Of a DNA stretch of 64,000 bases, positions 27,501 through 36,828 are shown in pieces. The stretch is taken from assembly GCF_030506285.1 (NCBI RefSeq), contig NZ_CP119422.1:2232001-2296000 (forward strand), read 5' to 3'. A model generated the notes under the pieces. That model made no database searches, was not told where the DNA came from, and saw nothing but the letters and a program-made list of their open reading frames with translations. Made by a program: the position numbers and the translations under genes. Every line of letters starts with the position of its first letter. Positions within the stretch are counted from its first letter, which is position 1. Source of the stretch: Catalinimonas niigatensis. GTDB taxonomy: Bacteria > Bacteroidota > Bacteroidia > Cytophagales > Cyclobacteriaceae.

Positions 27501-28286
27501 TCATTCTTTCCAAGCCCACAAGTAACCTGTTTTTCCTTCGTCGAGGGTATCTACTTTAAAGTTTCTTTCTTTTAGAAATTTCTCTAAAGCGCTAGTATTT
27601 TCTCTTGCTCCGGTACCAAGATGAGTTTCAATACACATTAGCTGTATTTTATGAAGGTCATGATTAGATGTATTATAGAGTATTTCATATTCAGCTCCTT
27701 CACAATCTAATTTTAACAAATCAACAGTATGAAGGTGATTATGGGCCATGATTTGGGCAAGAGTCACACATTCTACTTCAATTTGATGTGTATTATAATC
27801 TTTTTCAAACACACTAGCCATAGTTGTATAACCATCTAATTTACTCGCATTTAAAGTGATTTTTCCCTCTTTTGCTCCAATAGCTTTTTGATGGATGTTG
27901 AATTCAAAATCAGAATACTTCATCTGATACTGTTTTAAAACACTGAAATTGTAGGGCATTGGCTCGTAGGCAAACACTTTGGAAGATGGAAAATGATAGA
28001 ATGTATATAGAGAAAAGAAACCTGCATTGGCCCCAATATCTATTACTGTCATACTTTCTTCCTTAAAAATCTCTTTAGGAAATCCTCGCAAATAAATATC
28101 ATCCAGAAATGATTCCTTAAAAGCTGAAAGCATTGTACGTGGCACTTTTACAGAGAATGAGTTATTAAGTTTAAAAATAAAGCATTCGTCTTTGCTATAA
28201 ATTTTGAAGAGCAGATAAGATTTCCAATTGGTAATATATTTTACTAAATTTTTATATCTGGTAAATTTATTTTTAGAAGATTGCAT
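27501..28286 (-). CDS. FkbM family methyltransferase
   Basis: This 261-residue protein has the FkbM pattern: MTVIDIGANAGFFSLYTFYHFPSS (motif I), FAYEPMPYNF, and VDLLKLDCEGAEYEIL near residue 190. FkbM enzymes O-methylate sugars or polyketide-type substrates. In this glycan cluster a sugar hydroxyl is the likely target. The N-terminal 60 residues are basic and aromatic. The gene looks richer in A+T than the housekeeping genes around it, an impression by eye. It converges on the GT4 with no spacer base and lies downstream of ahcY, whose terminator separates them. Confidence 0.87.
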   Translation of the reverse strand: MQSSKNKFTRYKNLVKYITNWKSYLLFKIYSKDECFIFKLNNSFSVKVPRTMLSAFKESFLDDIYLRGFPKEIFKEESMTVIDIGANAGFFSLYTFYHFPSSKVFAYEPMPYNFSVLKQYQMKYSDFEFNIHQKAIGAKEGKITLNASKLDGYTTMASVFEKDYNTHQIEVECVTLAQIMAHNHLHTVDLLKLDCEGAEYEILYNTSNHDLHKIQLMCIETHLGTGARENTSALEKFLKERNFKVDTLDEGKTGYLWAWKE

Positions 28287-28307
28287 TGGATAAAAGTGAA
28301 GAGATTA

Positions 28308-28340
28308 GAAAAAAAAACTCTGCCCAAAACTGAGCAGAGT
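28308..28340 (-). terminator. intrinsic terminator of ahcY
   Basis: On the minus strand ACTCTGC pairs with GCAGAGT over a 10-base loop, followed at once by a run of eight or more T. It lies 24 bases after the ahcY stop codon and is a textbook Rho-independent terminator. Confidence 0.9.
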
Positions 28341-28364
28341 CCTTTAAATCATAGCACAAAAGAT

Positions 28365-29675
28365 TTAATACCTGTAATAATCTGGCTTGAAAGGTCCTTT
28401 GACTTCAACGCCTATGTATTCAGCCTGGTCAGTAGATAAAGTATCCAGTTCCACACCTATTTTAGCCAGGTGCAGCGCTGCTACTTTTTCATCCAGATGC
28501 TTGGGCAAAGTGTATACTGCATTCTCATATTTATCAGAGTACTTCCATAGCTCTATTTGTGCCAGTACCTGATTGGTGAATGAGTTGGACATCACAAAAG
28601 AAGGGTGACCAGTAGCACAACCCAGGTTGACCAAGCGTCCTTCTGCCAGCAGGATAATTTCCACACCGTTTTCCAGCTCATATAAGTCTACCTGAGGCTT
28701 GATTTCGGTTTTGTTCTTGGCGTTTTTATTAAGCCACGCCACATCAATCTCATTATCAAAGTGTCCGATGTTACAAACGATCGCCTTATCCTTCATATTT
28801 TTGAAGTGACGATTTACCAGAATATCTTTGTTTCCGGTAGCCGTAACAATGATATCCGCACGCGGAACCGCGTCATCCATTTTTTTCACTTCAAAACCGT
28901 CCATTGCAGCCTGTAAAGCACAGATAGGATCAATTTCAGTCACAATAACCCTTACACCGGCCCCCCTCAATGACTGCGCAGACCCTTTACCTACATCACC
29001 ATATCCGGCTACTACGGCTACTTTTCCGGCAAGCATCACGTCAGTAGCTCTTCTAATCGCATCTACCAAAGATTCTTTACAACCGTATTTGTTGTCAAAT
29101 TTTGATTTGGTCACTGAGTCGTTGACATTGATGGCAGGCATGGGCAGGGTACCTTTTTTCATGCGCTCATACAAGCGATGTACTCCGGTAGTCGTTTCTT
29201 CTGATAATCCACGGATGTCCTTTACAAACTCAGGATACTGATCAAGCACCATATTGGTAAGATCACCTCCGTCATCAAGGATCATGTTGAGGTGGATTTT
29301 CTTTTCATCATCAAAGAAAAGAGTCTGCTCAATACACCAGTTAAACTCTTCTTCCGTCATGCCTTTCCAGGCAAACACAGGCACTCCAGCGGCAGCAATG
29401 GCAGCAGCAGCATGATCCTGGGTAGAGAAAATGTTACAGGAAGACCAGGTTACTTCTGCTCCCAATTCAATCAGCGTTTCTATCAAAACAGCCGTCTGGA
29501 TGGTCATGTGCAGGCATCCGGCAACTCTCGCTCCCTGGAGAGGTTTGCTGGGACCATATTCTTCACGAAGTGCCATAAGACCAGGCATTTCGGCTTCAGC
29601 CAGCCTGATTTCTTTTCTGCCCCAGTCGGCAAGCGAAATATCTTTTACTTTGTAGCGAACTTTTTCTTCTACCAT
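28365..29675 (-). CDS. ahcY: adenosylhomocysteinase
   Basis: AhcY hydrolyses S-adenosylhomocysteine to adenosine and homocysteine, so methyltransferases are not inhibited by their product. The 436-residue length is typical. Visible signatures are [21 protein letters not shown] near residue 44, the NAD-binding [20 protein letters not shown] near residue 216, and [18 protein letters not shown] near the C-terminus. It has its own perfect promoter upstream and its own terminator downstream, so it is monocistronic. Confidence 0.98.
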   Translation of the reverse strand: MVEEKVRYKVKDISLADWGRKEIRLAEAEMPGLMALREEYGPSKPLQGARVAGCLHMTIQTAVLIETLIELGAEVTWSSCNIFSTQDHAAAAIAAAGVPVFAWKGMTEEEFNWCIEQTLFFDDEKKIHLNMILDDGGDLTNMVLDQYPEFVKDIRGLSEETTTGVHRLYERMKKGTLPMPAINVNDSVTKSKFDNKYGCKESLVDAIRRATDVMLAGKVAVVAGYGDVGKGSAQSLRGAGVRVIVTEIDPICALQAAMDGFEVKKMDDAVPRADIIVTATGNKDILVNRHFKNMKDKAIVCNIGHFDNEIDVAWLNKNAKNKTEIKPQVDLYELENGVEIILLAEGRLVNLGCATGHPSFVMSNSFTNQVLAQIELWKYSDKYENAVYTLPKHLDEKVAALHLAKIGVELDTLSTDQAEYIGVEVKGPFKPDYYRY

Positions 29676-29712
29676 TTGGATTTTCTTTTACTAAGTGCTT
29701 AAAATTATTTGG

Positions 29713-29743
29713 CAAAATTACGACATATTACTTCAACTTCAAA
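29713..29743 (-). promoter_or_regulatory. Bacteroidota-type promoter for ahcY
   Basis: On the minus strand TTTG (29743-29740) is followed after exactly 19 bases by TAATTTTG (29720-29713). Both elements are perfect matches. The start would be near 29706, giving a leader of about 30 bases. Confidence 0.85.
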
Positions 29744-29771
29744 TCAACCTAAACGTTATGAAAAAGTTGGG

Positions 29772-30539
29772 TTACTTAAAATAAACAATTTCTTTAAGAT
29801 TATATGCCTTAACACCGGGGTCACGATTTACCAATAATAGACCATCTTCACGTATACCTATAATCTTGCCCTTAAAATTCCCCGCATCATCTTGAAAGAT
29901 ATGCCATTCGTTGTGCCAGTAGAGTTGGGCTGAGTAGTCTTGTTTAAGTTTTTCTAATTCCCGGGATTTAAGCTGAAAATATCGCTCTTCCAGATTCATA
30001 GCAACATCCTTTAATAATTCAAACCTATTCCATGGAGTATTGGTGATGGATTTTAGAGAGGTTGCCTTAATATTTTCAAAATATAACTGATTTACATTAA
30101 TGCCTATGCCGATGGCACTGGATTGAATCATATTGACTTTCAGGTTGTTCTGAATCAGAATACCGCATAGTTTATGATCATCATAATAAAGATCGTTGGG
30201 CCATTTTATTTTAAGCCGCTCGGAGAGTAGCTCTCCCAAATGCAGCTTTAGGCTATCAGAAATGGCTAATGAGGTGATAATATTGAGATAAAACTGATGT
30301 TGCACCGGCAGGTCCGGGAAAAGGGCAATCGTAAAAGTAAGGTTTAAGCCGGGAGAAGCATCCCATTTTGCACTTCGCTGCCCTCGGCCAGCCGTCTGAA
30401 AATCAGCCATGATAATTGCGCCGTTCTCGAGTTCTGATTCTCCCAACTTTTGCATAACCACTGCGTTGGTAGAATCACATACAGGCAAATGCAAGAATTG
30501 TCGGCCTATGAATTGCGTGTTGAAAGAATTTATGGGCAA
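29772..30539 (-). CDS. birA: biotin--[acetyl-CoA-carboxylase] ligase (catalytic domain only)
   Basis: BirA activates biotin to biotinyl-AMP and attaches it to carrier lysines. The 255-residue product has the GRGQRSAKWDASPGLNLTFTI motif near residue 50, KWPNDLYYDDHKLCGILIQ near residue 115, and the small C-terminal SH3-like domain. It lacks the N-terminal helix-turn-helix of the E. coli repressor, so it should be a ligase only. The start is TTG at 30539; the first in-frame ATG would remove the conserved strand before CDSTN. It is divergent from rsfS. Its substrate may include the carrier at 11243-11743. Confidence 0.92.
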   Translation of the reverse strand: MPINSFNTQFIGRQFLHLPVCDSTNAVVMQKLGESELENGAIIMADFQTAGRGQRSAKWDASPGLNLTFTIALFPDLPVQHQFYLNIITSLAISDSLKLHLGELLSERLKIKWPNDLYYDDHKLCGILIQNNLKVNMIQSSAIGIGINVNQLYFENIKATSLKSITNTPWNRFELLKDVAMNLEERYFQLKSRELEKLKQDYSAQLYWHNEWHIFQDDAGNFKGKIIGIREDGLLLVNRDPGVKAYNLKEIVYFK

Positions 30540-30597
30540 GTTTTAGTAATATTGTAGTTCAGTTTCAACTTTTGAAAAAACAAGGTATAAATATTTC

Positions 30598-30975
30598 ATG
30601 AATTCAGAAGATCTTAGTAAAGTTGTAGTGCTTGGCATGCAGGAAAAAAAAGCTGAAGACATCGTGCTGATGGATTTACGCAAAGTAAAAAATGCTATTG
30701 CTGACTATTTTGTTATCTGCTCTGGAAACTCTGACACGCATATTGATGCAATTTCTGAGGCCATAGAGAAAGAAATCCACAAAAATAATAGAGAAAATCC
30801 CTGGCATAGAGAAGGAAAAGAGAATAAAGAGTGGGTCTTACTCGACTATGTGGATGTGGTAGTGCATGTTTTCAAAAAAGATCGCAGGGATTTTTATGCC
30901 CTGGAAGAACTTTGGGGAGATGCAAAAATCACAGAGGTAGAATCAGAGCCTCAGTTAAAAACTTTGTATAAATAA
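30598..30975 (+). CDS. rsfS: ribosome silencing factor RsfS
   Basis: RsfS binds L14 on the 50S subunit and blocks subunit joining when nutrients are short. The 125-residue product has the family pattern: KAEDIVLMDLRKVKNAIADYFVICSG near residue 18, then WHREGKENKEWVLLDYVDVVVHVF near residue 74. It is followed by ftsH after 49 bases on the same strand, a pairing seen in other Bacteroidota. Confidence 0.95.
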   Translation: MNSEDLSKVVVLGMQEKKAEDIVLMDLRKVKNAIADYFVICSGNSDTHIDAISEAIEKEIHKNNRENPWHREGKENKEWVLLDYVDVVVHVFKKDRRDFYALEELWGDAKITEVESEPQLKTLYK

Positions 30976-31024
30976 TAGTGTTCTAGAGTTAGTTTTGTTA
31001 AACCTGGATTAGAAAAGGAATTAA

Positions 31025-33139
31025 ATGGCAAATAATACCAAAAGGAAAAAAAAACCCATCAGTAAGCCGCCGCAGAGACCCAATTATCAAATTTGGATCA
31101 TTCTTTCGCTGGTGCTGCTTATCTTCGCCATCACTTATCTGAACAAAAATTCTTCTGCCATAGAAATAGGTCAGCGGCAATTTGATAAGATGTTGCGAGA
31201 GGGTGATGTAAAAGATGCAGTATTGGTAAGAAATCAGAATCTGGTAGAAGTTACCCTGACTGATGATGCACTGAAAGAGCCTGAATACCAAAATGAAATA
31301 GAGGAGCAAAATCCTTTCTCTGCTTCTAACGGCCCTCATTACAAACTCAAAATACCAAATCCGGATATATTTGATAAAAACTTTGAGGAGGCTCAGGCCG
31401 ATCTCCCTCCCGAAGATAGAATTGACTATAAGGTAGAAGAGCGTTCAGATATTACCAGCTTTTTACTAAACTGGGGATTTCTGTTCCTGATACTCTTTGG
31501 CTTCTGGTTTCTGATGCGCCGTATGGCCGGCGGTGGAGGTCCGGGCGGGCAGATATTCAATATTGGCAAGTCTAAAGCTGCACTTTTTGATGCAGAAAAC
31601 CGGGTAAATATCACATTTGATAATGTAGCGGGTCTGGATGAGGCTAAGGAAGAAATTCGCGAAATCGTAGAGTTTCTTAAGAATCCTTCTAAGTATACCA
31701 ATCTAGGAGGTAAGATACCCAAAGGAGCCCTTTTGGTGGGTACTCCTGGTACCGGTAAAACTTTGCTTGCCAAAGCAGTCGCCGGTGAAGCAGGTGTTCC
31801 GTTTTTCTCCCTGTCAGGTTCTGACTTTGTAGAGATGTTTGTAGGAGTAGGTGCTGCCCGTGTACGTGATTTGTTCAAGCAAGCCAAAGAAAAAGCACCT
31901 TGTATCATCTTCATAGATGAGATAGATGCTGTAGGCCGTGCCCGTGGCAAAGGCGCTATGCCTGGCTCTAACGATGAGCGTGAAAATACATTGAACTCGC
32001 TTCTAGCAGAGATGGATGGTTTTTCTACTGATTCGGGAGTCATTATTCTGGCAGCTACCAATCGTCCCGATGTACTGGACTCTGCCTTATTACGCCCCGG
32101 CAGATTTGACCGCCAGATTTCTATTGACAAACCTGATATTGTAGGTCGTGAAGCCATCTTTAAGGTACATCTTAAGCCTATCAAAGTTTCTAAAGATGTG
32201 AATCCTAAGAAACTTGCCGCACAAACACCAGGTTTTGCAGGTGCCGAGATTGCCAATATTTGTAACGAAGCAGCCCTAATCGCTGCGCGTCGTAACAAGA
32301 AAATGGTAGAAACACAGGATTTCTATGACGCTATAGACAGAGTTATCGGTGGATTGGAGAAAAAGAATAAGATTATTTCTCCTGAAGAGAAAACCATTGT
32401 AGCATATCATGAGGCCGGCCATGCAATTGCCGGCTGGTTTCTGGAACATGCTGATCCTTTGGTAAAAGTAAGTATTGTACCTCGTGGCGTAGCTGCATTA
32501 GGATATGCGCAGTACTTACCCAGAGAGCAGTTCCTTTACACTACAGAGCAAATGCTTGACCAGATGTGTATGGCCCTGGGCGGTAGAGCCGCCGAAGAAG
32601 TCATTTTTGGAAAAATATCTACCGGAGCACAAAACGATCTGGAGCGAATCACCAAGATGGCCTACAGCATGGTTACCATTTATGGTATGAATGATAAGAT
32701 TGGTAATATTTCTTTTCATGATTCTCAGCAGGGAGATTATAACTTCAACAAACCTTATTCTGAAGCTACCGCTCAGACGATAGATGAGGAAGTGAGAAAA
32801 ATCATCACCGATTCTTATAATCGCACCAGACAATTGCTGATGGATAAAAAAGAGCAATTAGAAATATTGGCTAAAGAACTCCTGGACAAGGAAATCCTTT
32901 TTCAGTCTGACTTGGATCGTTTGATCGGCAAAAGACCGTTCAGTAGGCCGACAAACTATCAGGCTTATACTGAAGGTGAAGGTGAGCATGAAAGTGAGAA
33001 AGAATCAGAGAGTAAAGAATCTGCCAAAGATACTACTGAAGCTAAGTCTAAGGAAAAAGCGCCTAAAGCTCAACCGAATGGCAAGGAGAGTAAAGATGAA
33101 AAAGAAGAAACTTCAGTAGAGGAAAATAAGAATACTTAA
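31025..33139 (+). CDS. ftsH: ATP-dependent zinc metalloprotease FtsH
   Basis: FtsH is a membrane-bound AAA+ protease that degrades misfolded membrane proteins and selected regulators. The 704-residue product has two N-terminal transmembrane segments (near residues 22-38 and 144-163), Walker A GTPGTGKT at 239-246, Walker [12 protein letters not shown], the second region of homology, and the zinc site HEAGH at 462-466. The last 60 residues are a Glu/Lys/Ser-rich low-complexity tail, longer than in E. coli. A strong terminator follows the stop. Confidence 0.97.
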   Translation: MANNTKRKKKPISKPPQRPNYQIWIILSLVLLIFAITYLNKNSSAIEIGQRQFDKMLREGDVKDAVLVRNQNLVEVTLTDDALKEPEYQNEIEEQNPFSASNGPHYKLKIPNPDIFDKNFEEAQADLPPEDRIDYKVEERSDITSFLLNWGFLFLILFGFWFLMRRMAGGGGPGGQIFNIGKSKAALFDAENRVNITFDNVAGLDEAKEEIREIVEFLKNPSKYTNLGGKIPKGALLVGTPGTGKTLLAKAVAGEAGVPFFSLSGSDFVEMFVGVGAARVRDLFKQAKEKAPCIIFIDEIDAVGRARGKGAMPGSNDERENTLNSLLAEMDGFSTDSGVIILAATNRPDVLDSALLRPGRFDRQISIDKPDIVGREAIFKVHLKPIKVSKDVNPKKLAAQTPGFAGAEIANICNEAALIAARRNKKMVETQDFYDAIDRVIGGLEKKNKIISPEEKTIVAYHEAGHAIAGWFLEHADPLVKVSIVPRGVAALGYAQYLPREQFLYTTEQMLDQMCMALGGRAAEEVIFGKISTGAQNDLERITKMAYSMVTIYGMNDKIGNISFHDSQQGDYNFNKPYSEATAQTIDEEVRKIITDSYNRTRQLLMDKKEQLEILAKELLDKEILFQSDLDRLIGKRPFSRPTNYQAYTEGEGEHESEKESESKESAKDTTEAKSKEKAPKAQPNGKESKDEKEETSVEENKNT

Positions 33140-33163
33140 GTTTTAATAATAATTATTCAAAAA

Positions 33164-33193
33164 AGAGCTGTCTAAACACAGCTCTTTTTTTTT
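33164..33193 (+). terminator. intrinsic terminator of ftsH
   Basis: AGAGCTGT (33164-33171) pairs perfectly with ACAGCTCT (33178-33185) over the loop CTAAAC, and a run of nine T follows. It lies 25 bases after the ftsH stop. Confidence 0.92.
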
Positions 33194-33238
33194 GAGCAAG
33201 TTTTCTTTCCATAGCTTATAAAAGTTACTCTATCAAAT

Positions 33239-33246
33239 TACCTTTG
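33239..33246 (+). promoter_or_regulatory. -7 box TACCTTTG for lpxH
   Basis: TACCTTTG matches TAnnTTTG perfectly and ends only 8 bases before the lpxH ATG. The upstream element is weak (TTAT at the 19-base spacing). The mRNA would begin within a few bases of the start codon, so it would be nearly leaderless. Confidence 0.6.
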
Positions 33247-33254
33247 CGGGCATT

Positions 33255-34034
33255 ATGCAAGCCAATCCAGCCTTTCGTTTCAATCTTACGGAAAATAAAA
33301 AAATATACTTCGCTTCAGATTTCCATTTGGGTACTCCTACATATCAGGAAAGCAGGGCGAGAGAAAAAATCATCATCCGTTGGCTTGATAGCATACTTTA
33401 TGATGCAGAAGCGATTTTCCTGCTAGGTGATTTGTTTGACTTCTGGTTTGAATACAAGTACAGCGTTCCCAAGGGTTTTATCCGTTTCCTGGGCAAACTC
33501 GCAGAAATCAGGGATCAAGGCATTCCAGTTATCATATTCACTGGTAATCACGACATGTGGATGTTTGATTATTTTCGTCAGGAACTAAACGTGCCTATTA
33601 TCAAAGAGCCCGTTAGCATTCAAATCAATGATCAGCTACTACATATCGGACATGGTGACGGCCTGGGAGGTGGTGACAATACCTTTAAATTTTTAAAAAA
33701 AATCTTTCATTCTCGTTTGAGCCAAAGACTTTTTGCTGCCATCCATCCTCGCTGGGGAATGGGGCTCGCCCATCAATGGTCGCGACACAGTCGTAAAAAA
33801 AACATGAAACTTGATGAATCATTTAAGGGCAAAGAATATGAGTGGATTTATCAGTACTGTCTTGAGGTAGAAGCAAAAAAACACCATGATTATTATGTCT
33901 TTGGTCATCGTCATCTTGCACTGAATATACCACTACATGATCACAGCCGTTACTTTAATATCGGTGAATGGATCAGTTTCAAAACCTATGGGGTACATGA
34001 CGGAAAAGAATTTATGCTCAAAACTTTTGCATAG
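33255..34034 (+). CDS. lpxH: UDP-2,3-diacylglucosamine diphosphatase (LpxH-type)
   Basis: This 259-residue calcineurin-like phosphoesterase matches the LpxH group that hydrolyses UDP-2,3-diacylglucosamine to lipid X in lipid A synthesis. The metal-binding motifs are present in order: ASDFHLG near residue 20, LLGDLFDFWFE, FTGNHDMW, HIGHGDGLGGGD and FGHRH near residue 216. Length is normal. Action at the inner-membrane surface fits the nearby glycan cluster. Its end overlaps the start of the next gene by 38 bases. Confidence 0.9.
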   Translation: MQANPAFRFNLTENKKIYFASDFHLGTPTYQESRAREKIIIRWLDSILYDAEAIFLLGDLFDFWFEYKYSVPKGFIRFLGKLAEIRDQGIPVIIFTGNHDMWMFDYFRQELNVPIIKEPVSIQINDQLLHIGHGDGLGGGDNTFKFLKKIFHSRLSQRLFAAIHPRWGMGLAHQWSRHSRKKNMKLDESFKGKEYEWIYQYCLEVEAKKHHDYYVFGHRHLALNIPLHDHSRYFNIGEWISFKTYGVHDGKEFMLKTFA

Positions 34035-34842
34035 TAAGGCTCTACTGTTTCTTATTTTCTTTTTGTTCAATTTTCAAATTTTTGCTCAGAACAGAGCTCT
34101 ACAGGTGGGACATCTTTTAGATAGTCTGGCTTTGCATAATGTAACCACTGTCTCTCACGATGCCCTCGGAAATCTGTACCTTTCTACCGCTGATGGAGCT
34201 TTGATGAAGCTTAATAAACAACTGGTCGTAGAACAAAATCATTCCTCTGTTTATATCCCCCGGCTTACTTCACTTGAGGCTGCTCAGATGCTCAAAGTAT
34301 TCACTTTTTATCAGAACAGCCAGCAGTTTCAGTTCTTTGACCGTTTTCTTACGCCCTCGCCCACCAATACCATAAAAACCAAAATGCCCAGTCATTTTAG
34401 CGCCGCTACGCTTAGCAATGATCAGATGATCTGGTTATATGACGACACGCATTTGCAGCTAATAAAGTACAATCCTATTTTGGAAGAGGTAATACTCAAA
34501 ATAGATATACAATACTTTCTTCCTGTCAATGCTCAGGTAAAAGCGCTGAAAGAATATGGAAACAGGCTTTATCTTTGGCAGAATAATGAGTTACTGGTAT
34601 TTGACTTTCTAGGCAACCTTATTCAAAAATTGCCTGTTGATATAAGTAAGCCCTTCAGCTTTTATGAAAATCAGCTTTATTATTCAGAAGGGACGCAGGT
34701 TTGTGGGTATGATCTGAGTACAATGCAACAAAAAAGATACAGTTTTCCTCTCTCCCAGGAAATCCGTTTTGTAATAAGAATAGAAAGTCATTTTTTTTTA
34801 TTTACCAAAGATCAACTTAAGGTTTTTGAATTTGAACCTTAA
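33997..34842 (+). CDS. exported protein of unknown function, beta-propeller-like
   Basis: I do not recognise a named family. The 281-residue product, counted from the ATG at 33997, has a hydrophobic signal-like segment ending IFAQ near residue 31. It then shows short beta-rich repeats with NVTTVSHDALGNLYLSTADGALMKL and later LYLWQNNELLVFDFLGNLI, which look like blades of a propeller. An ATG 60 bases upstream would lie deeper in lpxH and add a non-signal leader. The overlap with lpxH suggests coupled translation. Periplasmic or outer-membrane location is inferred from the signal. Such proteins occur next to lpxH in other Bacteroidota by my recollection only. Confidence 0.7.
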   Translation: MTEKNLCSKLLHSKALLFLIFFLFNFQIFAQNRALQVGHLLDSLALHNVTTVSHDALGNLYLSTADGALMKLNKQLVVEQNHSSVYIPRLTSLEAAQMLKVFTFYQNSQQFQFFDRFLTPSPTNTIKTKMPSHFSAATLSNDQMIWLYDDTHLQLIKYNPILEEVILKIDIQYFLPVNAQVKALKEYGNRLYLWQNNELLVFDFLGNLIQKLPVDISKPFSFYENQLYYSEGTQVCGYDLSTMQQKRYSFPLSQEIRFVIRIESHFFLFTKDQLKVFEFEP

Positions 34843-34900
34843 CTCAACTTCTCCAATATCAAAATATTGTGACTTCATGATTTTTTTTGATAATATTTCT

Positions 34901-34908
34901 TACTTTTG
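34901..34908 (+). promoter_or_regulatory. -7 box TACTTTTG for the small exported protein
   Basis: TACTTTTG is a perfect TAnnTTTG match and ends 6 bases before the ATG at 34915. A leaderless or nearly leaderless mRNA is predicted. The -33 element is not clear at 19-base spacing. Confidence 0.55.
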
Positions 34909-34914
34909 ACAAGC

Positions 34915-35349
34915 ATGATGAAAAACTACGCACATCTTATAATTTGTACGCTATTAAGCATTGTTTTTTGTTTAATGGGCTCCCAATTAAAGGCTCAGGA
35001 TGTGGCTGTTTATCAACTTCCCCTTGTACTTCAAGACACTTCAATTCAGGAGAGAGTAGTAGATGAAACAAATCTGAAGTACAGCAAAAACCTTCTAAAT
35101 CAGGACTTTGACTTTGAACTCAATCCCCTTGCTCAAGGTAAGTTTTCGCTTAACATGCTACAGGACACCAAAGCCATGGTTTCCATCAAAGTATATGATA
35201 TCATAGGCAATCTGGTTTACGAAGAAAATGTCAAGATTCGCGGTTCTTTTAAAAAAGAGTTTGATCTTTCTTTTTTGAAAACCAAATTCTTTATTGTAGA
35301 AGTTGGTAACAAAGACTTCAATAAGACCAAAAGTATAGTCGTTTCTTAA
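34915..35349 (+). CDS. small exported protein resembling a free-standing type IX sorting domain
   Basis: This 144-residue protein has a signal peptide (hydrophobic core LIICTLLSIVFCLMG, cleaved after LKAQ), a spacer of about 45 residues, and a C-terminal beta domain. That domain follows the type A sorting-domain pattern of type IX secretion: NPLAQGKFSLNM, then SIKVYDIIGNLVYEENV, and FFIVEVGNKDFNKTKSIVV at the end. The usual PNP opening is changed to LNP. No cargo domain precedes it, so it is either a tiny cargo or a structural relative. An upstream TTG at 34906 falls inside the promoter box and is rejected as start. Its stop overlaps that of the TolC gene by 4 bases. Confidence 0.72.
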   Translation: MMKNYAHLIICTLLSIVFCLMGSQLKAQDVAVYQLPLVLQDTSIQERVVDETNLKYSKNLLNQDFDFELNPLAQGKFSLNMLQDTKAMVSIKVYDIIGNLVYEENVKIRGSFKKEFDLSFLKTKFFIVEVGNKDFNKTKSIVVS

Positions 35350-36824
35350 AGTTGCAAGTAAGGAATCCCTGCGGCATACATCAGCTCAATTTTAGCCTTC
35401 TCGTACTGCGTCTGTAATTTCAATAATTTAATCCTGGCATCCAGCAGTTCTGTTTCCCGGGTGTTGATGAGGAATACCGAGCTTTCTCCATTTTCAAATT
35501 TGATAAGCTCGCCGTTCAGCAAAGCCTGATAGTTATTTACCATTCGCCCCTGCATCCTGACCAATTCTGTTAGATTGAAAAGCGTGTTGTACACCATATT
35601 GATGTCATTCTCAATACTGCGCGACTGGTTGAGTCTCTCAAAGTAATTCTGCTCCAGTTTGATGTTGGTTTTCTCCAGTTTGGCTCTTTCCTTCCGCAAA
35701 AACAGAGGAAAATATAGCTCCATGCCTAACTTGTAGTCATTCATAAAAAAGCTTTCATTCCCATTGCCATTACTGGCACTCCCGCCTTCGCTGGCAGGCT
35801 TAGTCAAAAAATTGTATTTGAGGTTGATTTCAGGTTTGAGAAACTCTCTATTCAGCCGCTGCTCAATTTCTAACTGCCTGATCTTGGTATCCAACTTTAC
35901 AATCTCCGGATGTCTGACTCTGGCACTGTCTTTCAAAACTTCCAGGGTTCTCAAATCCAGCAGCTGATCTTCGTCAAAAGGACTACTGAGCACTGGGTAA
36001 GTAGAATCAGCCAACTGTAGAGGAATCGTTTGTGCCTCATCCTGCTGACCACTTATCCAGAGAAAGTTTGAGACCATAATTCCGGCATTGGTAAACTGCA
36101 ACCGAGCCTGTTCACGTTGTACCTCACGCTCCTGATAGTTGATAAAGGCCTTGAGAGAATCAAAGGGAGCAATATCGCCATTGATAACCTGCTGTACAAT
36201 CGCATCATACCTTTCTCTGGCCAGACTCTCTACTTCATTGATAATTTGGTATTCCTGATAAGTGTTGTACCAATCCCAGTAAGCTTTGGCAGCATTAAGC
36301 AGCACCTTATTGATTTCCTTAATTTTTTCGGCTTCGGCCATATCCTGCATCAGCCTGGCCTGGCGGACAGCGGCCCTTCTCTCATCAATGAAGAGGCCTC
36401 TGCCTACAGGAAGTGATATTCCCGCATAGATTAACCCATCACTGGTATTTTGCAGCTGATCATTCAGATATTCTCCATCATTTTGTTCATATCCGATATT
36501 CAGGTCTGTATTAAACCATACCGGAACTTCCAGTTTGCTGTCCCAGGTATTATAATAGGTTTTGCCATCAAACTCTTTGGTATTATAGTTTGATTTGAGC
36601 TTGGGATCAAAAGCCCCCCTTGCCAGCCGTAGTTCCTGACTAGCCAAGTCTGAGAGAAAGCGTGCTTGACGCACCACAGGATGGTATTGCAGGATATTGT
36701 TAAAGTATTCGTCTATAGAAAAAGCTTTTTCCTGCACTACATCAGCTTCAATCTGCGCCTGTGTAGAGGGAGCAGAAAACCAGAGAGAGATAAGGATGAA
36801 AATTACTGTCCATACTAACTTCAT
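35346..36824 (-). CDS. TolC family outer-membrane efflux protein
   Basis: This 492-residue protein has a signal peptide (VFILISLWFSAP..., cleaved near TQAQ) and two TolC-like coiled-coil repeats, seen in HPVVRQARFLSDLASQELRLARGAFDPKLKS and ELLDARIKLLKLQTQYEKAKIELMYAAGIP. It should form the trimeric outer-membrane channel of a tripartite exporter. It is the third gene of the ABC-HlyD-TolC operon, 4 bases after the HlyD gene. Its stop codon shares TTAA with the convergent small exported gene. Confidence 0.92.
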   Translation of the reverse strand: MKLVWTVIFILISLWFSAPSTQAQIEADVVQEKAFSIDEYFNNILQYHPVVRQARFLSDLASQELRLARGAFDPKLKSNYNTKEFDGKTYYNTWDSKLEVPVWFNTDLNIGYEQNDGEYLNDQLQNTSDGLIYAGISLPVGRGLFIDERRAAVRQARLMQDMAEAEKIKEINKVLLNAAKAYWDWYNTYQEYQIINEVESLARERYDAIVQQVINGDIAPFDSLKAFINYQEREVQREQARLQFTNAGIMVSNFLWISGQQDEAQTIPLQLADSTYPVLSSPFDEDQLLDLRTLEVLKDSARVRHPEIVKLDTKIRQLEIEQRLNREFLKPEINLKYNFLTKPASEGGSASNGNGNESFFMNDYKLGMELYFPLFLRKERAKLEKTNIKLEQNYFERLNQSRSIENDINMVYNTLFNLTELVRMQGRMVNNYQALLNGELIKFENGESSVFLINTRETELLDARIKLLKLQTQYEKAKIELMYAAGIPYLQL

Positions 36825-36828
36825 TTTC

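Noticed and set aside
31426-32298. A 290-codon open frame antisense to ftsH
   Set aside because: It lies wholly inside the AAA domain of ftsH, has Ser/Arg/Pro-rich composition typical of antisense translation and has no domain or promoter.
33255-34842. A frameshift joining lpxH and the following gene
   Set aside because: lpxH ends normally after its last metal motif at full family length, and the second frame has its own start and signal peptide.
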